Source: Brachyspira intermedia PWS/A (GTDB lineage Bacteria > Spirochaetota > Brachyspiria > Brachyspirales > Brachyspiraceae). From it: 64,000 bases of DNA. The stretch is taken from contig NC_017243.1 of NCBI RefSeq assembly GCF_000223215.1, forward strand, positions 3,162,001 through 3,226,000, read 5' to 3'. Shown in pieces: positions 52,892 to 61,034 of this stretch (its first letter is position 1; every line of letters starts with the position of its first letter). The notes beneath the pieces were generated by a model. It saw only the letters and a list, made by a program, of their open reading frames with translations. It was not told the origin of the DNA and made no database searches. The translations under genes were made by a program, and so were the position numbers.

Positions 52892-52919
52892 TTGACATAA
52901 AATATAAATATTTTATAAT
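52892..52919 (+). promoter_or_regulatory. perfect-consensus sigma70 promoter
   Basis: TTGACA (52892), 16 bp, TATAAT (52914). Both hexamers match consensus exactly. The transcript would begin near 52926 and run through the heptamer repeat and a hairpin to the lipoprotein gene, giving a leader of about 420 nt. Confidence 0.62.
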
Positions 52920-52957
52920 TTTGCGTATGGATAATATATTTTATTTAATATCTAGAG

Positions 52958-53065
52958 AGCAATCAGCAATCAGCAATCAGCAATCAGCAATCAGCAATCA
53001 GCAATCAGCAATCAGCAATCAGCAATCAGCAATCAGCAATCAGCAATCAGCAATCAGCAATCAGC
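52958..53065 (+). repeat. tandem heptamer repeat, 15 copies of AGCAATC
   Basis: Fifteen uninterrupted AGCAATC units fill 52958-53062, followed by a partial AGC. Unit length is not a multiple of three and no reading frame uses it. It lies about 40 bp after a consensus promoter and 285 bp before a lipoprotein gene. The perfect copies suggest recent expansion and variable copy number. Confidence 0.95.
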
Positions 53066-53191
53066 TAATTTAAATTTTTTCAATAATATATTTTCATTAA
53101 TTTTTCATAAAGCAATATCGGCATTGCATAATTTTTTTAATTTTGCTTATAACATTATCAGTATAATTTTAAATATTATAAAGCTAATTAT

Positions 53192-53266
53192 AAAAATTGT
53201 GAGTCTCTGTCAAGTTTACTTGACAAATCTTTTGCCGCAGGCACGCAAAGCGAGCGAACAATTTTT
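53192..53266 (+). repeat. 5'-leader hairpin repeat upstream of lipoprotein
   Basis: Outer arms AAAAATTG / CAATTTTT with flanks GTGAG and GCGAAC; inner stem TGTCAAGT / ACTTGACA (53208-53225). The same flanks in the same orientation precede the ankyrin and SH3 genes, with other stem sequences. The arm before GCGAAC also has GCCGCAGGC. Confidence 0.6.
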
Positions 53267-53347
53267 ATTAGCAATAATAAAAAATAATAATTTAATTCTG
53301 TCAATAAAAAAATTTTATATAAAAACAATTTATAAGGAGTTCTTATT

Positions 53348-53914
53348 ATGAACAAAAAAAGTTTTTTAATTTTAATTCTATGTTTATTATTTATTTTCAG
53401 CTGCAAAAATAATAATACAAACCCTGATAATACAGAGCCGCCTCCTACAAAAACAGACTTTGAGGAAAAAATAGAATCATATCAAAAGGATTTTTCTTTT
53501 GGTTCTACAAATGAATTTATAGAAGATTTATCCATAAATAATCAAACTTCATTTGTTAAAGATACTGCTATTGGACATCATTATATAGGATATGATGGTA
53601 AATCTTTATATACTGGTACAGCTGATAGTAAATACTATGTAAAAACAATTTATTTGGCTGAAGAAGTTACTTGGAATGGTGTAAAATATATTGTAAAAAA
53701 AGAAATACCATTTAACATTGAAGATATTAAAACTTTTCTTTCATCAACTGAACCTGAAAAAGTTACTGTAAATGATTTAACTAAAGTATATGAAAATGCA
53801 AATGACTTTATATATTGCATAAGCTATCCTAAAAACTCTGAAGTTAAAAGATATGCTGTACTAGCTTTTAGAGGTATAAGTGCTTATTTTGGTTTGATAC
53901 CGTCTGAAGCTTAA
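53348..53914 (+). CDS. predicted lipoprotein inside a repeat bracket
   Basis: This 188-residue protein has a signal peptide ending in FIFSC (lipobox) and a Pro/Thr linker (NTEPPPTKTD). The rest is an unrecognised domain (YIGYDGKSLYTGTADSKYYV). AAGGAG precedes the ATG. Its long leader holds a heptamer array and a hairpin. Repeat arms at 52484 and 53958 flank it in opposite orientation. Confidence 0.75.
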   Translation: MNKKSFLILILCLLFIFSCKNNNTNPDNTEPPPTKTDFEEKIESYQKDFSFGSTNEFIEDLSINNQTSFVKDTAIGHHYIGYDGKSLYTGTADSKYYVKTIYLAEEVTWNGVKYIVKKEIPFNIEDIKTFLSSTEPEKVTVNDLTKVYENANDFIYCISYPKNSEVKRYAVLAFRGISAYFGLIPSEA

Positions 53915-53957
53915 TTAAAAATATAATAAATATATAAAGAATTGATAATTCAAAGGG

Positions 53958-54080
53958 TTGGGGATTAATTACATTCCCCGCCCTTTATTTTTTATTGTTT
54001 TATTCTACAATTATAATTTAAATTATTTTTATTATTTAATTAGAAAATAAAACACCCCGCCAAACTTTTATTAATTTTTA
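53958..54080 (-). repeat. modular repeat right arm C'-B'
   Basis: Reversed C (TTCCCCGCCCTTTA) near 53974 and reversed B (CACCCCGCCAAACT) near 54052-54065, leading into the A at 54081. Closes the bracket around the lipoprotein gene. Confidence 0.7.
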
Positions 54081-54506
54081 CGCATGCTAAATAGGCTTAA
54101 ATATATAATCTAAATTAAAATTCTCCATAAGCATATATTTTAAATCTCATTAACTCGTGCGGTATATTCTTCACAATTTTTTAAAAAACTTGGGCGGGTG
54201 CTGTAATTTCTAGTTTAAACAGCAAGTAAATACAAAGCAAAAATAACAATATAAATTAAAAAGTCTAAAGGGCGGGCAAGTGTAAATTAAATTTTAAAAC
54301 TTTATTTACATACCCACCCTTTATTCTTTATAGTATATTTTTCAAATTTTAACTTTAATTATATTAATAACTTGATAAGAAAAAGCACACCCACCCAAAT
54401 GATGCTTAAATTTAAAATCCATTTAACGCACGATTAACGAATTTTAATTATTTAATAAATTTCCATTGATAATGCAGTTATTTTTTTGGGTTTTATTCAC
54501 CGTGCG
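54081..54506. repeat. complete modular palindromic repeat A-B-C-C'-B'-A'
   Basis: Left A 54081-54161 (81 bp, first hexamer CGCATG); B at 54189, 28 bp after A; C at 54267; reversed C (ACCCACCCTTTA) near 54314; reversed B (CACCCACCCAAAT) near 54388-54400; right A 54427-54506 (80 bp). Six bases separate the right A from the stop codon of the TPR gene. Confidence 0.83.
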
Positions 54507-54512
54507 TAAAGT

Positions 54513-55214
54513 TTATTTCAAGCCATATTTATCTTGAATCTCTTTTATATTTTCTCTAGCAATATCATAGTTAGGGTCTAATTCCAAAGCCTTTTTATAA
54601 TCTTTTAAAGCTTCATTGTACTCCTCTAAATTTTCTTTAGATACTCCTCTGTTATTATAAAAAGCTCCATTATTAGGATTTAACTCTATAGCCTTATCAT
54701 AGTCTTTAATAGCTTCTCCATATTTACCTAAAACATCTTTAACAGTCCCTCTATTATAATAAGCATCACTATCATTAGGGTTTAATTCTATTACTTTATT
54801 AAAATCTTTAATAGAGTCTTCATATTTACCTAAAACATTTTTAACAATTCCTCTGTTATTATAAGCATCACTGTAATCAGAGTCTAACTCTATAGCTTTA
54901 TCATAGTCTTTAATAGCTTCTTCATATTCACCTAAATAATCTTTAGCAAGCCCTCTGTTATTATAAGCATAAGTATAATTATGGTCTAACTCTATAGCCA
55001 TATCATAATCTTTAATAGCTTCTTCATATTCACCTAAATCAGCTTTAACACTTCCTCTGTTATAATAAGCAGCACTATAATTAGGGTCTAACTCTATGGC
55101 CTTATTATAATATACTATGGCTTCTTCATATTTTCCTTCAAGACAAAAAATATTTGCATTATCAAAATAATATTTTGAATCCATACTAGAATCATTATCC
55201 TTAACAACTGACAT
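54513..55214 (-). CDS. six-unit TPR protein
   Basis: The 233-residue protein is almost entirely six 34-residue TPR units of the form AYNNRG...LGEYEEAIKDYDKAIELDP, plus a capping helix. The units are very similar, also in DNA, so copy number may change by recombination. No signal peptide; cytosolic scaffold. AGGA lies 7 bp before the ATG at 55214. It lies directly between two A modules (54427-54506 and 55295-55374). Confidence 0.88.
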   Translation of the reverse strand: MSVVKDNDSSMDSKYYFDNANIFCLEGKYEEAIVYYNKAIELDPNYSAAYYNRGSVKADLGEYEEAIKDYDMAIELDHNYTYAYNNRGLAKDYLGEYEEAIKDYDKAIELDSDYSDAYNNRGIVKNVLGKYEDSIKDFNKVIELNPNDSDAYYNRGTVKDVLGKYGEAIKDYDKAIELNPNNGAFYNNRGVSKENLEEYNEALKDYKKALELDPNYDIARENIKEIQDKYGLK

Positions 55215-55294
55215 CAAAATTTCCTAATATAAATTTATTGAAATCATTATAATAGAAAAAAATTTAATACTATAATAATTAGCATAAAATATTA

Positions 55295-55630
55295 CGCACG
55301 GTTAACTAAGCTCTATATATAATAAAGATTAAAATTATAAATCTATCTATATTTTAAATATTATTCTGCGTGCGGTATGTGAATTTTAAATTTAAAAAAC
55401 GCTTGGGTGGGCGTTATAATTAAATGAAAAACTATCAAGAAAAATAAAATAAAAATAACAAAATAAATTTACATACCTAAAGGGCGGGGTATGTAAATAA
55501 AATTTTAAACTTATTTTTTATCAACTTTTCCAGCAGCAAAAGTTGCAAAAGTGCCAAAATATATTTTATTCGAAACCTTATAATGAATTAAAGAACCTAA
55601 AGGGCGGGCAAATGTAATTAATTTTTTTAA
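55295..55630 (+). repeat. modular repeat arm A-B-C plus second C
   Basis: A 55295-55374 (80 bp); B (CTTGGGTGGGCG) at 55402, 28 bp after A; C (AAAGGGCGGGG) at 55479; hairpin (TCAACTTTT ... AAAGTTG) near 55515-55550; second C (AAAGGGCGGG) near 55600. Further on, 55630-55830 has only A+T-rich sequence with the next gene's promoter region. Confidence 0.8.
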
Positions 55631-55832
55631 ACTTAATTTGACTCCTCAAACTTCACATTATAAAAACATAATTTAAATTTAATAAGAAAAAAGTATATAC
55701 AACAAGAATTTTATTAGTTTTTTAATATATTTAGCATATTAACATAATATTTTTTTATAAATTCTGTTTTAATAAAAATATAATTATGGTATAATATATC
55801 TAACAATTTTATTAGGAGTAAGATGGGATATT

Positions 55833-56234
55833 ATGACATACATTAAATTGAACAAAGAATATAAAGATGAAATAGTATACGAAACTATGCTTAAAATGGG
55901 ATTTTTACATTATTTTAATACTAACTATTATTATAATAATAAAGGTATTCAATTCAAAAATGATGCTGAATATACTTTTATAGGTTTATTCTTATCATTT
56001 GATAATAACATACTTACTATTAACCATAATCATAGTATTTTGTATTTATCAGAATTTTTAACTAAGCATAATATAACTAAATTAACAGATATAGAGCCTT
56101 CTTCCTTAATTGATGTAGAATATGAAGGAAAAGATCCTTATTACTGTTTTTCAAAATTGAATAATATTACACAAAAAGTTATTATTACTTTTATTGCAGA
56201 ATTTGATAGAATTTACAGTAGTCTTGCAAAATAA
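55833..56234 (+). CDS. uncharacterised 133-residue protein
   Basis: This is a small protein rich in Tyr, Asn and Ile, no signal peptide or membrane helix. TFIGLFLSFDNNILTINHNHS and ITKLTDIEPSSLID are its clearest blocks; no family recognised. GGGA and a farther AGGAG precede the ATG. It stands alone before der. Confidence 0.58.
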   Translation: MTYIKLNKEYKDEIVYETMLKMGFLHYFNTNYYYNNKGIQFKNDAEYTFIGLFLSFDNNILTINHNHSILYLSEFLTKHNITKLTDIEPSSLIDVEYEGKDPYYCFSKLNNITQKVIITFIAEFDRIYSSLAK

Positions 56235-56382
56235 TATAAATAAAAGCGGTAAGAACTAAAAAATATAAGACATACAATTTTTGTCTTCTTCATATAATTA
56301 TAAAATAAAAATATAATAGCAATATATTAAAAATTATGATATGATTAATTTTCATCATAATAAATATAAAAGGCTTAAATAA

Positions 56383-58542
56383 ATGATAAATATCGCTATA
56401 CTTGGAAGACCGAATGTTGGTAAATCTACACTATTTAACAGATTTGCAGGAAGAAGAAAATCTATAGTTGACCCTATGGCAGGAGTCACTAGGGATATAA
56501 GTATAGCTAAAACATATATTGATGATATTGCATTCAATGTTTTTGATACAGGCGGACTGCTTGATGTAAGCGATGACACTTTAAATGAAAAGGTAAGAGA
56601 AAAAGCATTAAAAACTGCATTAGAAGATTCGGATATACTTTTATTTTTAGTAGATGCACATCAAAGCCACCCAGATGACAGACATTTCATTAATATAATA
56701 AGAAAATCCGGAAAACCTATAATACTTGTTATAAATAAAGTAGATGCTGATTCTCATAATAATTTGGTAAGTGAATTCTATTCATTAGGTATAAAAGATG
56801 TATCTATAATAAGTGCCGAGCATAATAACGGCATTGATGATTTAAGAGAAAAAATATTAGAAGTTCTTGAAAGAAACGGATTTGATTTAGAAGCAGAAAG
56901 AGAAATATCTAAAAATAATGATTCTAATAATGATGAATATAATAATACAATAGAAATTGAAAATATTGATGAAGATTTTGAAGAAGAATATTATGATGAT
57001 GATTTAGACGAAGAAGATGATGAAGAAAATTATAATAATAAAAAAGAAAAATCAAAACAATATAGACTCGATGAATATATAGCACAAAAGAAAACAATCA
57101 ATATAGCAATAGTTGGAAAGCCAAATGCAGGAAAATCCACTTTATTAAACACATTAATAGGAAAAGACAGAAGTATTGTTTCAAATATTGCAGGCACTAC
57201 AAGAGATGCTATAGATGAAACATTCAATTTCAAAGATGATGATATTTGTCTTGTAGATACTGCCGGAATAAGAAAGAAAAAAAATGTTAATACTGATGTT
57301 GAATACTATAGTGTAAACAGAGCAATAAAAGCCATAGAAGCATCTGATGTTTGTATATTAATGCTTGATGTTTTTGAAGGGCTTACAGATCAGGATAAAA
57401 CTATTGCCAATCTTATAATAGAAAGAAGAAAAGGAATAGTAATAGCAGCAAATAAATGGGATATAAGAGAGAAAGGAACTACTTGGAATGATTATGAAGC
57501 ATATATGAAAGACGCTTTTCCTGTTCTTAATTATGCTTTTTATGCAAGAGTTTGTGCCAATAGAAAAAACGATGCTGAAAAACTTTTATCTTTGGCAGTA
57601 AGAGTAGCAAAAACAAGAATGCAGAGATTTGAAACTCATGCACTCACAGAAACTATGGTGAGAGCTACTAGAGAATATTCAATATCTGCAGGAGGAAATC
57701 CTTTCAAAATTTTCTATGTAGTTCAAACAGGAGTAAATCCTCCGGCTTTTGCTGTATTTTGCAATCATCCTCATAAATTAAATTCGCATTATAAAAGATA
57801 TTTAGAAAATAGATTCAGAGAGATGTTCGACTTTAGGGGAACACCTATTATCCTCAATTTCAGAAAAAGAGGTAAAAATTTGGAGGTTAAAAATATGATA
57901 GTTAAAATTATAGTAAGCATACTCGTTTCATATATAATCGGAGCAATACCATTTTCATTCATAATAGGAAAAATAAATGGACATGATGTAAGAAAAGAAG
58001 GAAGCTGCAATCCGGGTGCCAGTAACGTACTTCGCGTATGCGGTAAAAAAGCTGGAATCGCTGCTTATATTTGTGATATAGGTAAGGGAATGATTGCCGT
58101 TTTAGTACCGTCTTTTATATTATCAAGCATCATTTCAACTCATAGCTATATATTAGTAGCTTGTGCTGTTGCTTCTATACTTGGGCATGTATTTTCTATA
58201 TTCTTAGGTTTCAAAGGCGGTAAAGGTGTTGCAACTAGTGCAGGTTCTATGTTTATGCTTGCACCTGTAAGCTTGATTCTTACTATGGTATTTTTCTTTA
58301 TAGGTTTATTTGCTTCAAGAAAAACTGTTGCTATAGGTTCTACTTGCGGAGCTATTGCTTTTCCTATAGTTTTAAGTTTTTTATATTTTAAAGCTAATTT
58401 TTTATACAGAATATTTTTTAATATCAATTATATAGTTCTTCTTCCTATAGCTATACTTCTTGCAATATTCATAATGATAAAGCATATACCAAATTATAAA
58501 AGAATGCTTAAGGGCGAAGAAAATAGTTTTTCAAAAAAATAA
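56383..58542 (+). CDS. der: GTPase Der joined in frame to PlsY
   Basis: Residues 1-500 are Der (EngA), a ribosome-assembly GTPase with two G domains: GRPNVGKST / DTGGLLD / NKVD and GKPNAGKST / DTAGIRKKK / NKWD, then a KH-like domain ending ILNFRKRGKN. Between the G domains is an unusually long acidic linker (about residues 180-230, many Asp/Glu/Asn). The frame then runs into PlsY with no stop. One more A in the A5 run at 57874-57878 would end Der as ...RGKKFGG; one fewer would end it at a TGA overlapping the PlsY ATG. So the fusion may be real or a one-base error. Confidence 0.9.
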   Translation: MINIAILGRPNVGKSTLFNRFAGRRKSIVDPMAGVTRDISIAKTYIDDIAFNVFDTGGLLDVSDDTLNEKVREKALKTALEDSDILLFLVDAHQSHPDDRHFINIIRKSGKPIILVINKVDADSHNNLVSEFYSLGIKDVSIISAEHNNGIDDLREKILEVLERNGFDLEAEREISKNNDSNNDEYNNTIEIENIDEDFEEEYYDDDLDEEDDEENYNNKKEKSKQYRLDEYIAQKKTINIAIVGKPNAGKSTLLNTLIGKDRSIVSNIAGTTRDAIDETFNFKDDDICLVDTAGIRKKKNVNTDVEYYSVNRAIKAIEASDVCILMLDVFEGLTDQDKTIANLIIERRKGIVIAANKWDIREKGTTWNDYEAYMKDAFPVLNYAFYARVCANRKNDAEKLLSLAVRVAKTRMQRFETHALTETMVRATREYSISAGGNPFKIFYVVQTGVNPPAFAVFCNHPHKLNSHYKRYLENRFREMFDFRGTPIILNFRKRGKNLEVKNMIVKIIVSILVSYIIGAIPFSFIIGKINGHDVRKEGSCNPGASNVLRVCGKKAGIAAYICDIGKGMIAVLVPSFILSSIISTHSYILVACAVASILGHVFSIFLGFKGGKGVATSAGSMFMLAPVSLILTMVFFFIGLFASRKTVAIGSTCGAIAFPIVLSFLYFKANFLYRIFFNINYIVLLPIAILLAIFIMIKHIPNYKRMLKGEENSFSKK
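57895..58542 (+). CDS. plsY: glycerol-3-phosphate acyltransferase PlsY (separate start inside the fused frame)
   Basis: These 215 residues match a whole PlsY: NPGASNVLRVCGKKAG, GHVFSIFLGFKGGKGVATS and five or so membrane helices. PlsY moves the acyl group from acyl-phosphate to glycerol-3-phosphate, the first step of phospholipid synthesis. TTGGAGG lies 8 bp before its ATG, an excellent ribosome site, so free PlsY should be made even if the fusion frame is real. Confidence 0.82.
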   Translation: MIVKIIVSILVSYIIGAIPFSFIIGKINGHDVRKEGSCNPGASNVLRVCGKKAGIAAYICDIGKGMIAVLVPSFILSSIISTHSYILVACAVASILGHVFSIFLGFKGGKGVATSAGSMFMLAPVSLILTMVFFFIGLFASRKTVAIGSTCGAIAFPIVLSFLYFKANFLYRIFFNINYIVLLPIAILLAIFIMIKHIPNYKRMLKGEENSFSKK

Positions 58543-58649
58543 TAATTAATAAAAATATCAATATTAATTTTTGATAAAATACTATTTACAATTTCATAAA
58601 AAACATTAGTATTGTTTTACATAAAATTAATTTATTTAGGGGTTAAATT

Positions 58650-59027
58650 ATGAAACATTGTATTAAAATTCTAAGTCTATCTTTTATATTTTTATTTATT
58701 TTCAGTTGTTCAAACAAAACTAAAATAGCAGGAAGATATGAGGGTGTTTTAAATACAACTCAAAATACTAAACAGCTTATAACCAATAAATGCATAGTGA
58801 TTGTTAATGATGATAATTCTATGAGTATTGATATACAAGGTGAAAACATATATAAAGATAATATTTCAATATCTAAAGAAGAGCTTATAAAAATTGATGA
58901 TTATTCTTATGTAGCTAGTAAAAATTCTAAAAATTATACATTTGTTTTCCATTCTGGATATATGGTATTAACTATAGAAAATACAGATAATACAACAACC
59001 AAAGGCGAACTTTCAAAAATTAGTTAA
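58650..59027 (+). CDS. small predicted lipoprotein
   Basis: This 125-residue protein has a signal peptide ending in FIFSC (lipobox), then IAGRYEGVL, a short beta-rich domain similar in feel to the lipoprotein at 13084. No family assigned. Its TAA stop is one base from the CGCACG core of a repeat. Confidence 0.7.
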   Translation: MKHCIKILSLSFIFLFIFSCSNKTKIAGRYEGVLNTTQNTKQLITNKCIVIVNDDNSMSIDIQGENIYKDNISISKEELIKIDDYSYVASKNSKNYTFVFHSGYMVLTIENTDNTTTKGELSKIS

Positions 59028-59028
59028 C

Positions 59029-59222
59029 CGCACGGTAATATGATTTTTTAATATATGTTTAATTTATAATTCTAATTAAACATATATTTTTAGCTTTATT
59101 TACGTGCGTTATGTACACAATAAATTTAAAATCCGCTTGGGTGGGCAGCAAGAAATTCTAATTAAGCAAATAAGAAAGTAAAAGTTATATTGCAGAGTGA
59201 AACTTTAAATATAAAGGGCGGG
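59029..59222 (+). repeat. modular repeat arm A-B-C
   Basis: A 59029-59108 (80 bp); B (CTTGGGTGGGCAGC) at 59136, 28 bp after A; C (AAAGGGCGGGC) at 59213. The partner arm (reversed C and B) is at 60850-60949, so the VWA gene is bracketed. Confidence 0.8.
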
Positions 59223-59241
59223 CATATGTAATTAAACTCTA

Positions 59242-59600
59242 TATATACCTAAACAACTATATTTTGTCAAAAATAAATTTATATTTTTGTTTTTATATCT
59301 GGGGCTTTGCCCACCGCTCTGCGTACTTCGTAATACCCCAGTTCTTTTACGACCGAAGGAAGTACTGTAAGTATTGGTATAAAAGAACCTATATCCTCGA
59401 CAGACTCGGATACGCTTCGGGAAAGGCTATATTTTAACTTAAATTTAATAAATTATATTATATGTAAAATATTTTCTAGTATGATTTAGCACTAATTTTA
59501 TACTCGCACTTTTTGCAACTTTGGCGAAGCCCGCAGAGCGTAAGCGGCGGCAAAAAAGTTGATAATAATTATATAATGTGTAGTAGTCGGCAAAATGAAA
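59242..59600. mobile_element. partial promoter-ended element (copy 3)
   Basis: The left end reads outward on the minus strand: TTGACA (59270-59265), 17 bp, TATATA (59247-59242), as in the copies at 6677 and 41511. The interior is rich in hairpins, for example GGGGCTTTGCCC and a pair CAACTTTGGCGAAGCC ... GGCGGC. A clear right end was not found; a weak candidate lies near 59600. No gene inside. Confidence 0.45.
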
Positions 59601-59652
59601 TCATTTCAGTATATCCTAAGCTTTTATTTTATAATGTTATATTCAAAAATAA

Positions 59653-60792
59653 TCAAGATATTACACTGCTTATCCATTTAGAAAGTTCATTAGGTGTAAT
59701 GGCCGCAACTTTAGCACCAATCTTTGACAACTGTTTTGCTGCCTCTTTATCATAACTTGCATCAGCATTATAGTCCAAAGCAGGAAGTACAAAAAGTTTA
59801 GACCTTGCCTCTATTATATCTCTTGCACTTTTATACATATATTTGTAATCTTTATTATCATATAAATCACTTATAAGAAGAACTATAGTTTTATCAGGTA
59901 TAGTTGTAATCTTTTTGGCATATTCCAAAGCCATTACAATATCAGTACCTCCTCCCAACTGTACTTTGAATAATACATCAATAGGGTCTTTTACACTGTC
60001 GCTTAAATCAACTATAGAAGTATCAAATATTATAAGTTTTATTGATAAATATGGAAGGTTTGAAAATATAGAAGCCATTATTGCAGAATATATAACTGAG
60101 TCAAGCATAGAACCGCTTTCATCTATTAATATTATTATATGCCATGGATTATATTTTTTTATGTTTTGATTGAAATATAATTTATCTACAAAAATAGTTT
60201 TATCTTCTATGTTATAGTTTTTTAAATTATTTCTTATTGTTTTTTTAACATCAAGATTTTTAAATATTTTATTTTGAGTAGTAGAGTTCGGAAGTTTTTT
60301 TCCATAGAAAACTTTTTTTATATCGCTTTCCATTTTATTTTTTATTTCATTGACAACTTTTCTTACTATATCATAGGCAAGCTTTTTCACATTACCATTC
60401 ATCATATCTTTAAATGTGAGAATATTTTTTAAAAGCTCCATATTAGGCTCCATCTCTTTTAAAATATTCTCATCAGTAATCATTTCAGTAAGATTATATT
60501 TTTCTAATGCATGAGTTTGCATGATTTCAACTGTTTTTTTTGGAAATAACTTTTTTACCTTCGCAACCCAAGTAGGAACAGTTAAAACACTTGCCCCCTT
60601 TCCGCCTCTCTGTTTATCATTATTTTCAAAATCAGCGTATCCGGCTTCTTTGCTGTATTCTCTATCATATAAAAAACCTAATGATTGATCCATTTCAGCA
60701 TACTCTCCATCAAGCTTTAAATTATCTTCAGCGAAACTTCCGAGTATTAAACGCCATCTATTTATATTTTTATTATCTACATTATTATCCAT
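59653..60792 (-). CDS. VWA-domain protein of the MoxR/CoxE-associated type
   Basis: The 379-residue protein begins RWRLILGSFAEDNLKLDGEY and has a helical middle region; the C-terminal VWA domain has the metal site IILIDESGSM, later LGGGTD and LLISDLYD. Such proteins usually work with a MoxR-type AAA ATPase and partner proteins as a metal-insertion or chaperone-like system. No such partner is beside it, so it is orphaned here. It sits between two repeat arms. Confidence 0.82.
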   Translation of the reverse strand: MDNNVDNKNINRWRLILGSFAEDNLKLDGEYAEMDQSLGFLYDREYSKEAGYADFENNDKQRGGKGASVLTVPTWVAKVKKLFPKKTVEIMQTHALEKYNLTEMITDENILKEMEPNMELLKNILTFKDMMNGNVKKLAYDIVRKVVNEIKNKMESDIKKVFYGKKLPNSTTQNKIFKNLDVKKTIRNNLKNYNIEDKTIFVDKLYFNQNIKKYNPWHIIILIDESGSMLDSVIYSAIMASIFSNLPYLSIKLIIFDTSIVDLSDSVKDPIDVLFKVQLGGGTDIVMALEYAKKITTIPDKTIVLLISDLYDNKDYKYMYKSARDIIEARSKLFVLPALDYNADASYDKEAAKQLSKIGAKVAAITPNELSKWISSVIS

Positions 60793-60849
60793 ACAGTAAT
60801 AATAAAATAAATAAATAAAAAATCAAATTTTTTTATGCTTTAAAATACT

Positions 60850-60949
60850 ATTCTAATTCCCCGACCTCTATGCTTTCTGCTTTATTTTGTCATTTTAGTA
60901 TTTATTTTCTTATATGATTTAATAAGAAATTATAGCACCCACCCAAGCT
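60850..60949 (-). repeat. modular repeat right arm C'-B' (no A)
   Basis: Reversed C variant (TTCCCCGACCTC) near 60857 and reversed B (AGCACCCACCCAAGC) at 60936-60949. No A module follows. Orientation is opposite to the arm at 59029. Confidence 0.65.
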
Positions 60950-61034
60950 TTTTTAAGTTTTTTTATCTTTACATATTTGATATTGTTTTGTTTTTATAAG
61001 GTTAAAGAGAAAATATATTAAAAAATAAAATAAT

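Noticed and set aside
52958-53065. Heptamer array as a CRISPR
   Set aside because: The units are 7 bp and contiguous, with no spacers and no cas genes.
54081-54506. A modules as integron attC sites
   Set aside because: The size (about 80 bp), palindromic form and cassette-like placement recall attC, but the outer bases do not keep the RYYYAAC/GTTRRRY pair, complete copies are double palindromes, and no integrase gene is in the window.
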